In this document: positions 11,341 to 23,650 of the stretch, piece by piece | Layout of the letters: every line of letters begins with the position of its first letter | Position numbering within the stretch: position 1 is the first letter of the stretch | DNA from: Nageia nagi | Taxonomy: Eukaryota; Pinophyta | NCBI GenBank assembly: GCA_050084985.1 | Contig: JBITNC010000001.1 | Coordinates: 95,914,001 to 95,978,000 of the forward strand | DNA: 64,000 nucleotides | Direction of reading: 5' to 3' | Program-made: the position numbers and the translations under genes | Notes under the pieces: generated by a model | The model's input: only the letters and a program-made list of their open reading frames with translations | What the model was told of the DNA's origin: nothing | Database searches by the model: none

Positions 11341-14300
11341 TGTAAAAACTAACCCAATGACACTATTTGATCTTGAGCACCATCGAGGATGAGAATGAAA
11401 CCATGTTTGAACTATTGTTATATGATGATGAATTTTAAATGGAAATATACATTATTTGTATCAATTTGATGTTGGCTTTGAGATTGTTTGTCATGCAAGT
11501 AACAAGTTATTCTAATGAAGGAACTGGGATGAGTGGTTAAAGGAACAAATTGGTAAGAGTGAGGAAATGATTAGAATTGAATTGCTGACAAACTGCTAAG
11601 GATCCCTCATAAATCATATAGATGCATATTAAAATTATGTTTTTGATAATACATCTATGTGCGGTTGTGAATATGCACTATTAAATTTATTTTACAGGTT
11701 GAAGGGATCACTCCAGGTAATAGATGTGTGTTAAAAGGTTTATGCGCATTTTTAAAATTTTATTGTCTAATTATAAAGAATATTTCATTAATTAAAATTC
11801 AATTTTTAACTAAGGATATTAATTAAAATCAATAAAAAACCAAACTTAGGGGTAATAGGATCACCTATCTTTTCTAAATAATTAGGCTACTTTGGCATCT
11901 TCAAAAATAATTGAGTTCTCAACCCCACCCAATTTATTATTTTATGGTAGGTGCAAATGGTTTGAAATAAAGTTTTGAATATGTCCCAAAACCTTTACAA
12001 AAAAATTAAAAAAATCTCTACCTTACATATAAATGTGATGGGATGGAACAATAGTTCTTTTCTTGGAAGGATTAGCTTCATTTTACCTATAAATATTGAG
12101 GACTTTTAGAGGAATAAGCATTCCCTCTTATTCTTTTCCAAAACTTTAGTTGAGAGTCCTATGGAGAAAAGAATCTTCTCCTCTTAAACTTGGGTACTCT
12201 CTCTCTCTTGCATTTTGGCTATTTGATAAAAAATGCTTAGTTACACTGTGAGTATAGTGTATATAGTTTGAAAAAAAAAACATTTTCATTTAATTGTTTT
12301 ACTAGTAGAGTACCTTGGAAAGAAACTTGTTTGGAATTATTTGAAATTCTTACATGTGGAATTTTGCAAAATTTCTTAGTTATTTTACTTGCATTTATTA
12401 TATTTTGTTGAAGAAAGATAGGTTCATTAAATATTTATGACAATATTACTATTCAAGTAAATTGAAAAGAGACCTCCGTAAGAGTTATTGATAGTCTTAC
12501 ATGTGAAATATTGTACTCTTGTTTAATTGTAAAGGAAGAAGGACAAAACCTTTAATTTCTTTAATGACATGAAAAGTCACGACTAATACTTACAAGACTC
12601 CTCACATTAAAAATAGGGGAAATGACTAGTTCTCACCTCTATTCTTGTGCCATGTCTTCACACCCAAGGCATTCTTCTATACTCATTAAATGATTATTTT
12701 TTTTGTTTGTGACCATGATGGCTAGTCTCTTTTATTAGCAAATTGAATTTGATCTTATTAGGCATTCGAGTTTTACTAAATACATATTTTGTACACATGA
12801 GATAGATTTAAAAATAATTAAAGGAAAAAACCTTTTTTCTTCTCTTATTTGAGGCTAGATTAAAATGAGACCTGCACTATGTGAGGACCTCAAGGACCCA
12901 TAAATTGTTCTTACCATTGGATTCACTCATTTTGTAAAGAAAATGGATCATTTATTGCATCCTTGGGGCTTTCTTTTTGTAAATTCTTGTAACAACATTC
13001 GAAAAGTTATTTTACAAGTCTATGATATAGCATTTTAATAAGATAATATTACGATAAGGTATTCTGAAACTCTCTTCATTTTAACTCACTTTGATATAAA
13101 TGAATGATAGACCTTGCCAATGTATTCATTTTTAGTGAATCACACGACGCCCTTAATTCATGGTATATTTAGTTGGGTAAAGGTGCTTGCAATGAGCTAT
13201 GGTAAATGCGCTGTTGGTCTTTTCTTATCGGTAAATCCTCCATCAATGAATAATGAACCAGGAAGGATCCCTTCTTATGTACACTGAAACAAATAAATTT
13301 GTTATTACGTTGCGCCACCGCTTTAGTATTAAACTTCTCGACGAGATCCAGGTTCTATTACGTACTGGAGGGAAGATTAGAAATTACAGTATCGGAGAGG
13401 TGTAGTGTTCTAACATGTTTCCACTAAGTGAGTCGCACATACAGCAAGATTGCTTATCAATATGGCTTTCTATCAAACATTTTGTAGACTTTTCAATGTA
13501 ACCAAGTATTCCTTTCTAAGTTAATCTCTACACATAAGGTTATCATACATTATTAGCTCTTGGTCTCCTCTAAGCTAGATGAATATTGTTAAAGAATTTT
13601 GATAAACGGTTTATATTTTTCCTTCCAATATCTCACTTAAACGTATTTGTTTTGTTCCACCCAATACTACATTTCACATCTCGCATATGAATGACTATTG
13701 GAGGATGGAAGGAAGCATTTCGATCAGTCTTTTGTTCTTGATTGAAGTATTTGTTTTAGGGCTTCACAAACTTTTTCACACGCATATGATTTCAATATAA
13801 CACGAACTGACATATGAATATTTAATTTTAAGGATGGTAATTATGATTTGTAATGGTAAATGATTTTCTTTTATAGGGATTTAATAACATTAATCTCTAA
13901 TACCTCTACTATGCAAATAGTAAATTAATTAAATGAATAAATAAATATATATTGAAATAAAATATACAAAATTATTGCATGGTCTGTACCTTTAGAGATG
14001 TGAAATTTATTGGAATATGTATCTAATATGTCATTTCAAGTTGGTGGAATCCTTTTGAAAATCTCATGTTAAGGTTCGAAACTATTGATTAGTATCTACA
14101 TATGTAATCTTGTTTTTACTAAGTTCTTGAAAAGTAAGGTCTACTCTATGATCGAGGAAGGAAGGTGGTTATATCAAAAGCATAAAACCTCCTAAGACCA
14201 TAGATACCGTAAATTTATTAATTTGTGTTATTCTTGTTTGAAGTTGTGATATCATTCAATATGATCCTAGAAAGAGTTGTCATGATCCTCACACACTCAT

Positions 14301-15705
14301 AAAACCTTTTTAGTACCTATGACCACTCATTCATCGCACCTTGGAAGGTTTCAAAAGGGAGACAATATGAGAACTTATAAATACCCCTCCTTACCATGGA
14401 GCTTATTGAATGAATATTTATACAAATGATGTACTTAAATTAATGTACTTATGATATATCATAATATTGCAATGTAATCAAGTATCATAGAATAGGAAGA
14501 GGAGAAGTTATCATCCCCTATTATGTTATATTCATGTAGGATTTTGTAATATAATGGTAATCCATGATCTTACATACTATATACGTATAATGTAGGAATT
14601 GTAATGAGTTATAAGCTCAAATGTTTTAGAAAGAATTTCACTTGATCTTTGAGACAATGGAGCATTAAAAAAATCAATATGCATATTAGTTTTTACTTCT
14701 GACAAATGTTTCATTTTATTTAAACCATTACTTATAAATGGGTCTCAATGCTTAGTAGAATATCGAACTATTACTTTATCATTATAAAGCTAACCTACGA
14801 ATTCCTAATAATCTAAAGTAAACCTAGGATATACTACACCTATCTCTCTTGTATCAGAATTTACATAGTTAGGCAATGATTTCAATGTATATGTTGATAA
14901 TTGTATCACTAAACTAAGTAATAGAAATTCCATAATATCATCTTTGAATACATTAATTATTTAGACAATAATTACTCTCAAATGATATGATAAAAAATGA
15001 TTATGATCTCAATATGTTTATTGATGGATTTATCATTAAAATAATGGAGGAGTTGAAATATTATGTATTAACCCTAAACTTTGGTTTATAAGAATTTCAA
15101 ATTTAGATTTAAAATTCCAATAGGGAAATTATTCCCAACACTACTTAATAAAACATAGGATGCAAAATAATCAAGAGAGGTAAAATTTTAGAATAAGAAT
15201 CCAACTTAAGTCCCATAGAATCTTTAATTTTAAAAGCTATAGTCCGTAGCTATATGTGGAAATCAATCAGGAAATGTTAGGGATCCTTTGGAAATAAATG
15301 GGATCAAATGGGATAGTTTGGGGATAGTATGGGAAATATTTTTGAATGATTAGAATCTAAATAGTATGATTTATCGAACAAAGTTAAATTAGGGTTTGGA
15401 CTTAAACTAGTGATATTAAATCTTTACGGCATGACATTTACACCCTCCCAAGCTGAAGTTCAAATATAATAAGGGCACAATCATTAGGATTATTTGCTTG
15501 TAAGTGAGGGAAAGAATACCTAGTGAACATAACCTTGTACTTACAAATAAAGGATGGGGATAAATAAATTCTATAAGGTATAAATATATAATACATGTGG
15601 GATATAATTATATTAATAATGAACCTTAGATTGATAATTATTTAAAAAAAATACTTTCTAAGTTTAGGGGTTTAGATAGTGGGTGAAAGTATGGGCTTTG
15701 TTACA
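11341..15705 (+). repeat. 3' LTR of the giant-LTR element (4365 bp)
   Basis: This is the second copy of the 4.4-kb direct repeat. It starts TGTAAAAACTAACCC and ends GCTTTGTTACA. It is 60 bp shorter than the 5' copy because of scattered small indels; for example a segment near 4110-4180 of the 5' LTR is missing near 12770. No nested insertion is evident. Confidence 0.85.
12088..12095 (+). promoter_or_regulatory. TATA box in the 3' LTR
   Basis: TATAAATA matches the box in the 5' LTR within a conserved block. Confidence 0.5.
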
Positions 15706-15959
15706 ATTTGTGACTCTCATTTAGCTATTCTTGGTCAAGTTTGAGTGGATTTGTGTAATGGTCCATAGCATTCACTTTTGGGTCCATTTTATAACCTCCA
15801 TGAGTAAATCAGTAACTCATTAATGTTTTATATTTTGTACTTTAAATTTGCTAATTGGGATATATTTTTATTTGCTTAATTCTTCTTATTCTCTTATATT
15901 GTAATAAGTATGGATACTATGAGAGAGAATTATATTGAAGGCTTCTCAAGAAGAAGCCT
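15706..15959. other. unassigned flank of the giant-LTR element
   Basis: This AT-rich stretch lies between the 3' LTR and the first recognisable copia coding sequence. It may be the missing gag part of copia D, but no motif survives. Confidence 0.4.
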
Positions 15960-17780
15960 AAAGTGCCAACTATGGTGAGGAGGATACATCCTCCACCTTG
16001 TTCTTTTCTTATGCCCACTCATCCCAAAAGCAAGATGATACATGGATTCTTGACACCAATTGCTCCAACCACATGATCAAAAAGGGATATTTGTTTTGTG
16101 CCATGGATGACTCCTACAAGTCCAAGATCACACTTGGAGATGACAAAGCCATTCAATTTTAAGGCATGGGAGCTACAAAGGTGTCTACAAATGAAGGTAA
16201 CAAGAAGATCAATGATGTGTATTTCATTCCAAAACTAAAACATAATTTGTTGAGTTTGGGGAAAATGATGGAAAAGAACTACAAGTTTGTGTTTAAGGAT
16301 AGAAAATGTATGATTTTTATAAAAATCAAGGGCATAAGCATGTCACCACTATTTTCATGAAAAATAATAGATTGTTTCCTCTTAAATTTGGTGAGCAAAG
16401 CTCCAATTTTTCTAATGTTGCTATTGATGATAAGAGTTGTCTTTGGCATTTGAGATATGGTCACCTCAACTTTACAAGTTTGAAAATCTTAGTCTCTAAT
16501 GAGATGGTGTATGGGCTGCCCAAAATCGAAGATCATAAAGAGGTGTGTGTTGAATGTGCTATGGGCAAGCATTCAAGATCAAGCATCCCAAAAATTCAAG
16601 CATGGAGAGCCTCTTACCCTCCAATTGGTGCATAGTGACATACTTGGGCCAATACAAACTTTAAGTATTGGTAAAAGTATTTATTTTCTTACTTTCATTG
16701 ATGATTGTACAAGAATGTGTTGGATTTACTTTCTTAAGCACAAAGATGAAGCTTTTGCATACTTTAAGGTGTTCAAGAATAATTTTCAAAAGCAGAGTAG
16801 CTATTAGTTAAAATGTTTAAGAACAGATAGAGGGGGGGGGGTTTTGTAGTAATGAATTCTTACAATATTATAAAGGTTGTGGTGTGAAAAGGTAGCTCAC
16901 TACTACCTACACTTCACAAAAAATGGTGTAGCTCAATGTAAGAATAGAACTTTGGCTAATATGACAAGAAGCATGCTCCAAACTAAAGGATTCAGCAATA
17001 TTTTTTGGGCTAAAGCTAATAGGATACCTATGTATATTTTAAATAGATGTCCAACCTCTAGTTTGGATGGCATAACTCCTTTTGAGGTATGGTATGATGA
17101 AAGACCAAATATGAATCATTTTAGAGTATTTGGTTTCTTGAGTTATGTGCATGTAACATAAATAAAAATTAGATCCAAAGAGTGAGCCTTACATATTTAT
17201 TAGTTATTGTGAAACAAGAAAAGCATATAAATTATACAATCCCAAAACTCACAAAGTTATTATTTCAAGAGATGTTATTTTTTATGAAGAGAGAGCATGG
17301 GGTCATAAAAATAACTTATTGATTATGGATCCTTTAATGAAAGCTCTGCAAATGTGCAATCTATTATTTAGCCCAACCAACAAAATATGCAACCCAAAGA
17401 TTTAAACAGTCCACAAAAGCCCACATAAGTATAGCCCAAAGATATTCCAAGTGATAGTGATGCATCTCCAAACAAGAATGGTAAAGTAAGAGGTAATAGA
17501 ACACTTGCAAATCACCCTCCTCAAATGTTATATCAAAATTTTTCAAAGAGAGTTACAAGAGGACAAGAAAAAGAAGTAAATCAAGTAATTAAAAGGCTTG
17601 AAAATCTCTATTTGTATAGTGATGAGTTGGATGGTGAAACAAATGGCAAATTGGCTAGTTTTTCATTGGTAGCTAGTGCTAATTGAGAGCCTTCTTATTA
17701 TGAAAATGCATGTACTAATGATGTTTGGATGAAGGCTATGAAAGAGGAGATGCACTCCATTGAGAAAAAAGATACATGGT
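15960..17780 (+). pseudogene. copia relic D: protease to start of RT
   Basis: Ty1/copia pol fragments appear in order. The protease region has DDTWILDTNCSNHM; the usual catalytic D-S/T-G is D-T-N here. A GAG-pre-integrase part (SCLWHLRYGHLNF) and the integrase core (HSDILGP, FIDDCTRMCWIYF) follow. The position of the third acidic residue reads NGVAQCKNR, so the catalytic Glu is Gln. A KSEPYIFISYCE/SRDVIFYEE region follows, and then the start of the RT domain (VWMKAMKEEMHSIEKKDTW), where the relic stops. Frameshifts occur near 16315, 16620, the G run at 16832 and 16920. No LTR of its own is visible; gag and most of RT-RNase H are missing. It cannot give an active product. Confidence 0.85.
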
Positions 17781-17808
17781 TCTCTTTCATAGCCTTCATC
17801 CAAACATC
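17720..17808. repeat. inverted repeat at the end of copia relic D
   Basis: The 28 bases at 17720-17747, which encode the start of the RT domain, return as their reverse complement at 17781-17808 with one mismatch, spaced by 33 bases. The right arm abuts LTR-like sequence in minus orientation. The structure looks like a repair or template-switch junction rather than part of a normal element. Confidence 0.8.
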
Positions 17809-18218
17809 CTTCTAGCAAAGCAATAATCAATCACACAAAAAATAACACATCATGTATAATGGTTCCTCTATTTCTTGGGAATACATCCACTTTGAACCAT
17901 CATTCTATTACTTCTCAAAAGATAAATCTCCTATAAATTCTCAATAATTCTTCTACAAAACTTATTTTACAAAGCTTTTATAAGAGCATCTTATAAGACA
18001 AGCATTACCATGCTTCATAAAGTTACATAATAAGAGCAGTACCTCTCTATTTATAAGAAGAAACCCACCCTTTAACCTTCCTTTTACCCAAGGGTAAGGT
18101 TAAAGGTGTTTCTATATTTATTATCTTAATGCTTTAAGGTATCTAAAGATATTGTAAGCATTAAGTGAATTTGCATTAAAGAGAAAAATTATACAATATT
18201 ACATTACAATTTCCAACA
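17809..18218 (-). mobile_element. LTR of a minus-strand copia element
   Basis: The stretch shares its order of blocks with the LTRs at 48760 and 55035: a conserved block around ATAACACATCATGTATAAT and GGTTCCTC, a TATA box read on the minus strand at 18049-18056, and TTTACCCAAGGGTAAGGTTA. Its right end is CA (minus-strand TGTTGG) at 18218, next to a purine-rich tract on the minus strand (AGAGGAAAGT). It is probably the 3' LTR of a lost element; its left end is cut at the inverted repeat. Confidence 0.65.
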
Positions 18219-20149
18219 ACTTTCCTCTATCTTAACTAAGTGGAAATGTTGAACATTTGCTAGCAGCAGTACTGATAGAATATATTTATCATTCAAAATG
18301 ATGGACTATAGGATTTAAATCTACTCATTTTTCTATATTTAGTATTTATATGTGATAAATAGAACTTTAGTTTTACTTGAAAATATACTTGATAGTCTAC
18401 AATGTTTCTTAATTAAGAAGTTGTTTTAGGATTGAACTGTACATTATCTGAATTCTAAACTTGTTGAAAATTTGAAATTTGACTACTCAAATTGCTATGT
18501 AGCTAATAAAAATCTAAACCTAATTCTTGCGCAGCAGTTGTATAATGTCAAAAGATTTGGATACTACTAAAAATAACACTAAAGGTTTCAAAATAGATAC
18601 CTTCCAACATTTATATTTAAAATAATATTACTAGAACCTAAACACTATCTAATGCTAAAAATATATAAATCCATAATAAATAATTAGTAATAATGAATAA
18701 CCCTGAAACAATAAACAAAAAGAATTAAAAAAAGTCTCAAATGGCATTCAGGTAGAGCTATTACAAATTTGGTAATGGATGTAAAACCATTTAAATATTG
18801 AGATAGAGTCATTGATAAATTTGAAAGATCTTAGTTTGCCAAAGACCTATGGGTTGTTATGAGTAAATAATGCTTCAAATAAGAGGATCAATATTGGGCT
18901 TGAAACCCTTATGAATCGCATTGTACACAACAACAATGGAAGTAAATTATAAAAAAAAAGCCTAAAAATCTTATGTACCTTAATATCTATGACAATCTAT
19001 CCTTCCTCCTCTATTATGATTTTGGTCTAGGTAATGGGAAGAAATACAGTTCTAAATAACAAATTTAAAGATTTTTTTCATTTTTTATTTTTCCCTTCGG
19101 ATTTTCCCTCCATTTGTTAAGGTGAACAAATGATTGAGAAGTGGCAAATTTTCCCTCCAAAATTTCTTAAGGGGGTGGAGCAATTTCTAGCCCCACCCCT
19201 TTTTTCATTAGCTGAAATAAGAAGACCTAAAAAGTAGTTGCTCCTATTTTTGTGGATAAAATTCTAATTAATCTTGTAGCATACTTTATTTTTTTGCATG
19301 GGACCTCCTACTCCATGAAAATAGATCCTTTAGTCCCCCATGGGATCCCACCCTAATATTGTTAGGGTTTAAATTAGGAGTAATAATTGTTGCATTGCAA
19401 TGAAAATTCCTTTGGTTTTAGTCCTCAAAAAGTGTCATCCTTCAATATTGCCCTTGTAAAATATTTACATAAATATTAATATTGTATAATGGGGTTTAAG
19501 TACTATCAAGAATAAAAATATATTCTTATCTACAAATTTTAATGTAAAGCTTGAATTACTATTTTGTATATTTTTAAGAGAATAAGAAAAGTCAAACTAC
19601 AAGTTTTCAAAGGTTGTAAACTAATAGACAAAGTTCATTATAATGATTTCAAATATCATTAAGATTATCATCAACAAGTATATAATGTTTCAGGTAAAGA
19701 GTTAATAAGTATTTCATGTTATTTTAAATTATATTAAATTTATTTATTTGTATTTATCATTTATTGTTCATTGTTATATCTTTACAAATTTATCATTATC
19801 ATATTAAATATATTATTAATGTAAGGAGTAGGCATGAGGAGTGACATAAACATAGATTTTTTTTTAATTTCATAGGGTAGGAAAAGACTAAAGCACAAAT
19901 ATAATATAATCAACTTGTAAATCTAGACCATTGCAATGACAAACATTTACATTTTCTTGATGGAGCCGTCTGCCTAAGGTCCCTCTGGAATCTTAGGCTT
20001 TAAATTTGATAAGGAACTATCCAAGTTGAACATAGGCATACCTGTAGAAGTAAAGAATGTTGACTATTATAAGGGTGTGTTAAACATCATTATATATCTC
20101 AGAAGAGATGACAATAATGATATAATCGAATATAAAACTATCCCTCATA
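18219..20149. other. AT-rich intergenic stretch, no gene seen
   Basis: I found no coding motif, RNA gene or clear repeat. The first part, next to the LTR, could be remains of that element's internal region, but nothing can be recognised. Confidence 0.45.
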
Positions 20150-20313
20150 GGGAAGTTCATGGGAAGCAGGCCAATTCTTGAAAATATTAGAAAATGGATG
20201 AAGGTTAATTAGAAGATCAAAGGAAAAATAGAATTGACAATCCTCTCATGTGATTTCTTACTATTTGTGTTTAATGTGAAAGATGACCTAAAATGTGAAG
20301 ACTTTGAAGACAT
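20150..20313 (+). pseudogene. LINE ORF1 (DUF4283-like) fragment
   Basis: The frame reads GKFMGSRPILENIRKWMKVN, a TAG where Trp is expected, then KIKGKIELTILSCDFLLFVF and NVKDDLKCED. This is the N-terminal pattern of the DUF4283 Gag-like domain of plant L1-type LINE ORF1 proteins (VGKF-G-RP----I--W---W-L-G----------FFLF-F). The reading is interrupted at 20313 by the LTR of copia E, which evidently inserted here. No continuation was found beyond copia E. Confidence 0.6.
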
Positions 20314-20769
20314 TGTAACAACTTAACATATCTTAATTCTACAAAATTCATAGCTATAATCTTCATATCTTACTCTTTGTATACAAATTGGTATGTTATA
20401 GACTAGTTAGCCCAACTTGTAACTAGCCCATCAGTTAGTTTTCTAGCCAACTATCTCATAAACTAGTAGTATTTCCTATGTGTGTGTGTGTTAAAATTTA
20501 TGTCTAGTCATTTCTTTTCCATGTTATTTTGGTTTTTCAGAATATGAATTGAATAGTAAAGGTCACCTATAGTATGTAGTATGTATTTAGGTGTATTTTC
20601 AAGCATTGTAAGGAAGTCAAAGTGTGTAATCCATTATCAATACAAGTTTATGGTGTTCTCTGAAACTGTGAGCTTCCATTGATGAGTGCATTTTATAATT
20701 GAGTTGCATAATTATTCATGTATGAACTACTTATGTAATTCACTTATTTAAAACTATTGAATAACTTCA
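20314..20769 (+). repeat. 5' LTR of copia relic E
   Basis: The stretch starts TGTAACAACTTAAC and ends CA two bases before a perfect plant tRNA-Met primer site core (TGGTATCAGAGA). The left border is inferred from the end of the LINE reading and the TG. The matching 3' LTR is absent. Confidence 0.6.
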
Positions 20770-20771
20770 TT

Positions 20772-20783
20772 TGGTATCAGAGA
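20772..20783 (+). other. primer binding site of copia E
   Basis: TGGTATCAGAGA follows the LTR end and matches the initiator tRNA-Met 3' end except at the last base. Confidence 0.8.
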
Positions 20784-20836
20784 TTCATTGGATTAGTTTG
20801 GGTTCAAGAAGATTATCCAAGAAGAGAAGAGAAGAT

Positions 20837-23650
20837 ATGATAAGCAACTAAAATTCAATCCCCATTCCATAATTTTATGGGAGTGAATATGAGTATTGGA
20901 GTGTTTGAATGAAGACTCTCTTGAAGGAAAGAGGCTACTAGGATATTGTAGAAGTTGGCTACAATGATCCTACTAATTGGAATGCCTTGAGTACAAATGC
21001 ATAGAAGGATGCAAAGGAGAAAGGGAAGCATAATTCCATGGCTTTGTCTTTCATCCAAGAAGCTCTAGACAAGAGCATTTTTCCCAAATTATTAGCTTGT
21101 GTCTTATCCAAGGAACCATGGGAAATATTGAGAGAAGGCTACCAAGGGAGCCTTAAGGTGAAAGAAGTAAAACTCCAAACACTGAGAAGGGAGATTGAGA
21201 ATATGAAGTAGGAAGATAAGGATACTATTCAAGATTATTGCATAAGAGTGAAATCCATATTCAATAAAATGGCCACTCTTGAAGAGAAGATAGAGAAGGA
21301 GGTAGTCATCAAGAAGGATTTTATGACCTTAATAGAGAGATATGACCATGCTACACTCATTATTGAAGAAATAAAATACCTCTCTATGATGGTAATTGAT
21401 AATTTAATTAGCTCTCTTACATCACATGAAGAGAGAGTATTGAAGAGGACAAGAGCAATAACAACCAACAATGATAAGCAAGCATTATTCATCAAAGAGA
21501 ATGAAGGAAAAGGAAGAGGTTCAAGAGGAAGAGGCAGATCTAAAAGAGGTGGAAGAAGAGGCTCTTTTGGAAGAGTAAGAGGAAGAGAACATAATTTAGA
21601 AAATGAACTAGTATTTGCATCAAGGGGGAGAAACTTTGGAAGAGGAGTTAGAGGTAAAGATAAAAGAAATTAGTAATGTTATTACTATAACAAATTTGGC
21701 CATCTTGAGTATGAATGCAAAATGAAATAAGCATATGAAGGTAGATCAACTAATTATGGAGAAGAAGAGTATGGATATGGTGAAGAACAATTATTCCTAT
21801 CAATTACAAATTCTCAAAAGCTTGAAGATGAAACTTGGCTTTTGGATAGTGGGTGTTCAAACCACATGACCAATGAGAAATCCATGTGCTCTTGGATTTA
21901 TTATTCTTGCAAATATAGTGTGAGATTGGGATATGAGAAGATATTGGAGATTGTTGGCAAAGGAGAGATGTAATTTCAATAAAGAAGGGAAATATGAAAG
22001 TCAAAGATATTTCTTACACTCCAAATTGGAGAAAGAGTTTGTTGAGCATTGGCCAAGTGTTGAAAAAGAATTACAAATTAGTGTTTGAAGTAAAATATGC
22101 AAAATTTATCATAAAAATCATGGAGAAAGGCTTCTGACTACTATTCAAATGACTAAAAATAAACTCTTTCCAATAAAGTTTCTTGAGAAGGATGGAAGCT
22201 ATGCATTTGTGGGAATTGAAGATAAAAGTACACTTTGTCATATGAAGCTTGGACACTTAATTTTTCAGAGTTTGAAAACTCTTTCAACAATGGTGAGAGG
22301 GCTTCCACAAGTAGAAGATAGTAAATATGTGTGTGAAGGATGTAAACTTGCAAAGCAAGCAAGGGGAAAGTTTCCAAAGGAAGAAGCATGGAGAACCAAA
22401 CACCCTCTCCAATTAGTTCATACTGAAATTTGTGGACCTATGTGAACTCAAAGTTTTGGTAAATCCTCGTACTTTATCACTTTCATTGATTATTTCACTA
22501 GAATGTGTTGGGTTTATTTCATCAAGAACAAAGATAAAGCATTTGATTGTTTTAAAGAATTTAAAATGTATTTTGAGAATCAAAGTGGGCATAGTGTGAA
22601 ATGTTTGAGAAGTGATAGAGGAGAATACTATAGCAATGATCTTTTTCAGTATTACAAAGAGAATGGCATTAGGAAACACCTTGCCTCTCCCTACACACCA
22701 TAGCAAAATGGTGTAACGAAAAGGAAAAATAGGATATTGGTTGAGATGGAAAGAAGCATGATGCAAAGCAAAATATTATTCAATATTTATTGGGCTAAAG
22801 AAGTAAGAACAACAATGTATATTTTGAACAAGTCTCCTACAAGAATCTTTCATAAAATTACTCCCTATGAAGCTTGGTTTGAGAGAAATCCAAATATGGA
22901 ACACTTGAGAGTGTTTGGGTATCTTGCATATGTGCATATAAATGATGAAGAAAGGAGGAAGTTAGATGCCAAATCTAAAGCTTATGTGTTTATAGGATGT
23001 TGTGAGCATTCAAAGGCTTACAAATTCTATAATCCCAAGAGCCACAAGATAATTGTATCTAGAGATGCAATTTTTGATAAGGGGGAGAATACAATAATGA
23101 AAAATTGTATCAAAATGTGTTTGAAGAAGAGAGTTTAGGGGAGAGAGAAGCATAAAAATAGCAACCTAGCCATGTTGTGACATAGAAAAATAAAGTACAG
23201 CCATTAAGTGTGAGTGTTCCAAGCTCACCAAGACCATCTAGCTCCACTACACCACCAACAAGTGTGAGTGCAGCAAGTTCACCTAATGCAAGATTGATGA
23301 ATCAAGGAAACCAAGGCAAGAGATGGTTGAAAGATCACCCACCAAGCCAAATTATATATGGTAACACTATGAGGAGAATCATAAGGAGACAAAATTAAGA
23401 AATACAAAATCTAGTTACAAGACTAGAGAGCATTCATATTTGTGGAGATGAAGATAGTGGAGAGACCAAAGGTGAAATGGTAAATTATGCACTTTATTCC
23501 TCTATTTCAAAATATATTCTTGTTTTAAATGATATTGTTTTTGAGTCATCTTATTATGAATAAGCTTTTTCTAATGCTGTTTGGATGCAATCTATGAAAG
23601 AGGAGATTGATGCTATTGAGAGGAATGATATCATTTTGTTGGACCTCTCC
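20837..23650 (+). pseudogene. copia relic E: gag to start of RT
   Basis: The gag frame starts at ATG 20837 and contains MKTLLKERGYWDIVE and MALSFIQEALDKSIFPKLLA. A Gly/Arg-rich tail follows at about 21510-21670 and then a zinc-knuckle relic (CYYYNKFGHLEYECK; the second Cys is Tyr). Protease follows (DETWLLDSGCSNHM, D-S-G intact), then GAG-pre-integrase, integrase (HTEICGPM, FIDYFTRMCWVYF, RSDRGEYY) and a Ser/Pro linker near 23210-23290. The third catalytic position reads NGVTKRKNR, Lys instead of Glu. The copy ends in the first part of RT (VWMQSMKEEIDAIERNDI). Many stops are present, some of them Trp or Gln codons turned to TAG/TAA. The element is truncated at its 3' side and dead. Confidence 0.85.

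Larger units (their letters stand above)
2651..15705 (+). mobile_element. giant-LTR retrotransposon (LARD-like), 13,055 bp
   Basis: Two long direct repeats, 2651-7075 and 11341-15705, keep the same order of matching blocks throughout and flank a unique 4265-bp centre. Both repeats begin TG and end CA. The left one is followed at once by a tRNA-Met-like primer site (TGGTATCAAAGA), and the right one is preceded by a polypurine tract (AGGGGGAGTA). These are the hallmarks of an LTR retrotransposon. LTRs of about 4.4 kb with a similar-sized internal part lacking recognisable gag-pol match the LARD class described in plants: non-autonomous elements moved by enzymes of another element. The flanks (ATGTT before, ATTTG after) do not give a clean target duplication. 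Stretches compared by eye differ by roughly 5-10 percent, so the insertion is old. Confidence 0.85.

Noticed and set aside
2651-15705. Segmental duplication instead of LTRs
   Set aside because: The TG/CA ends coincide with a primer site on one side and a polypurine tract on the other, which a random duplication would not give.
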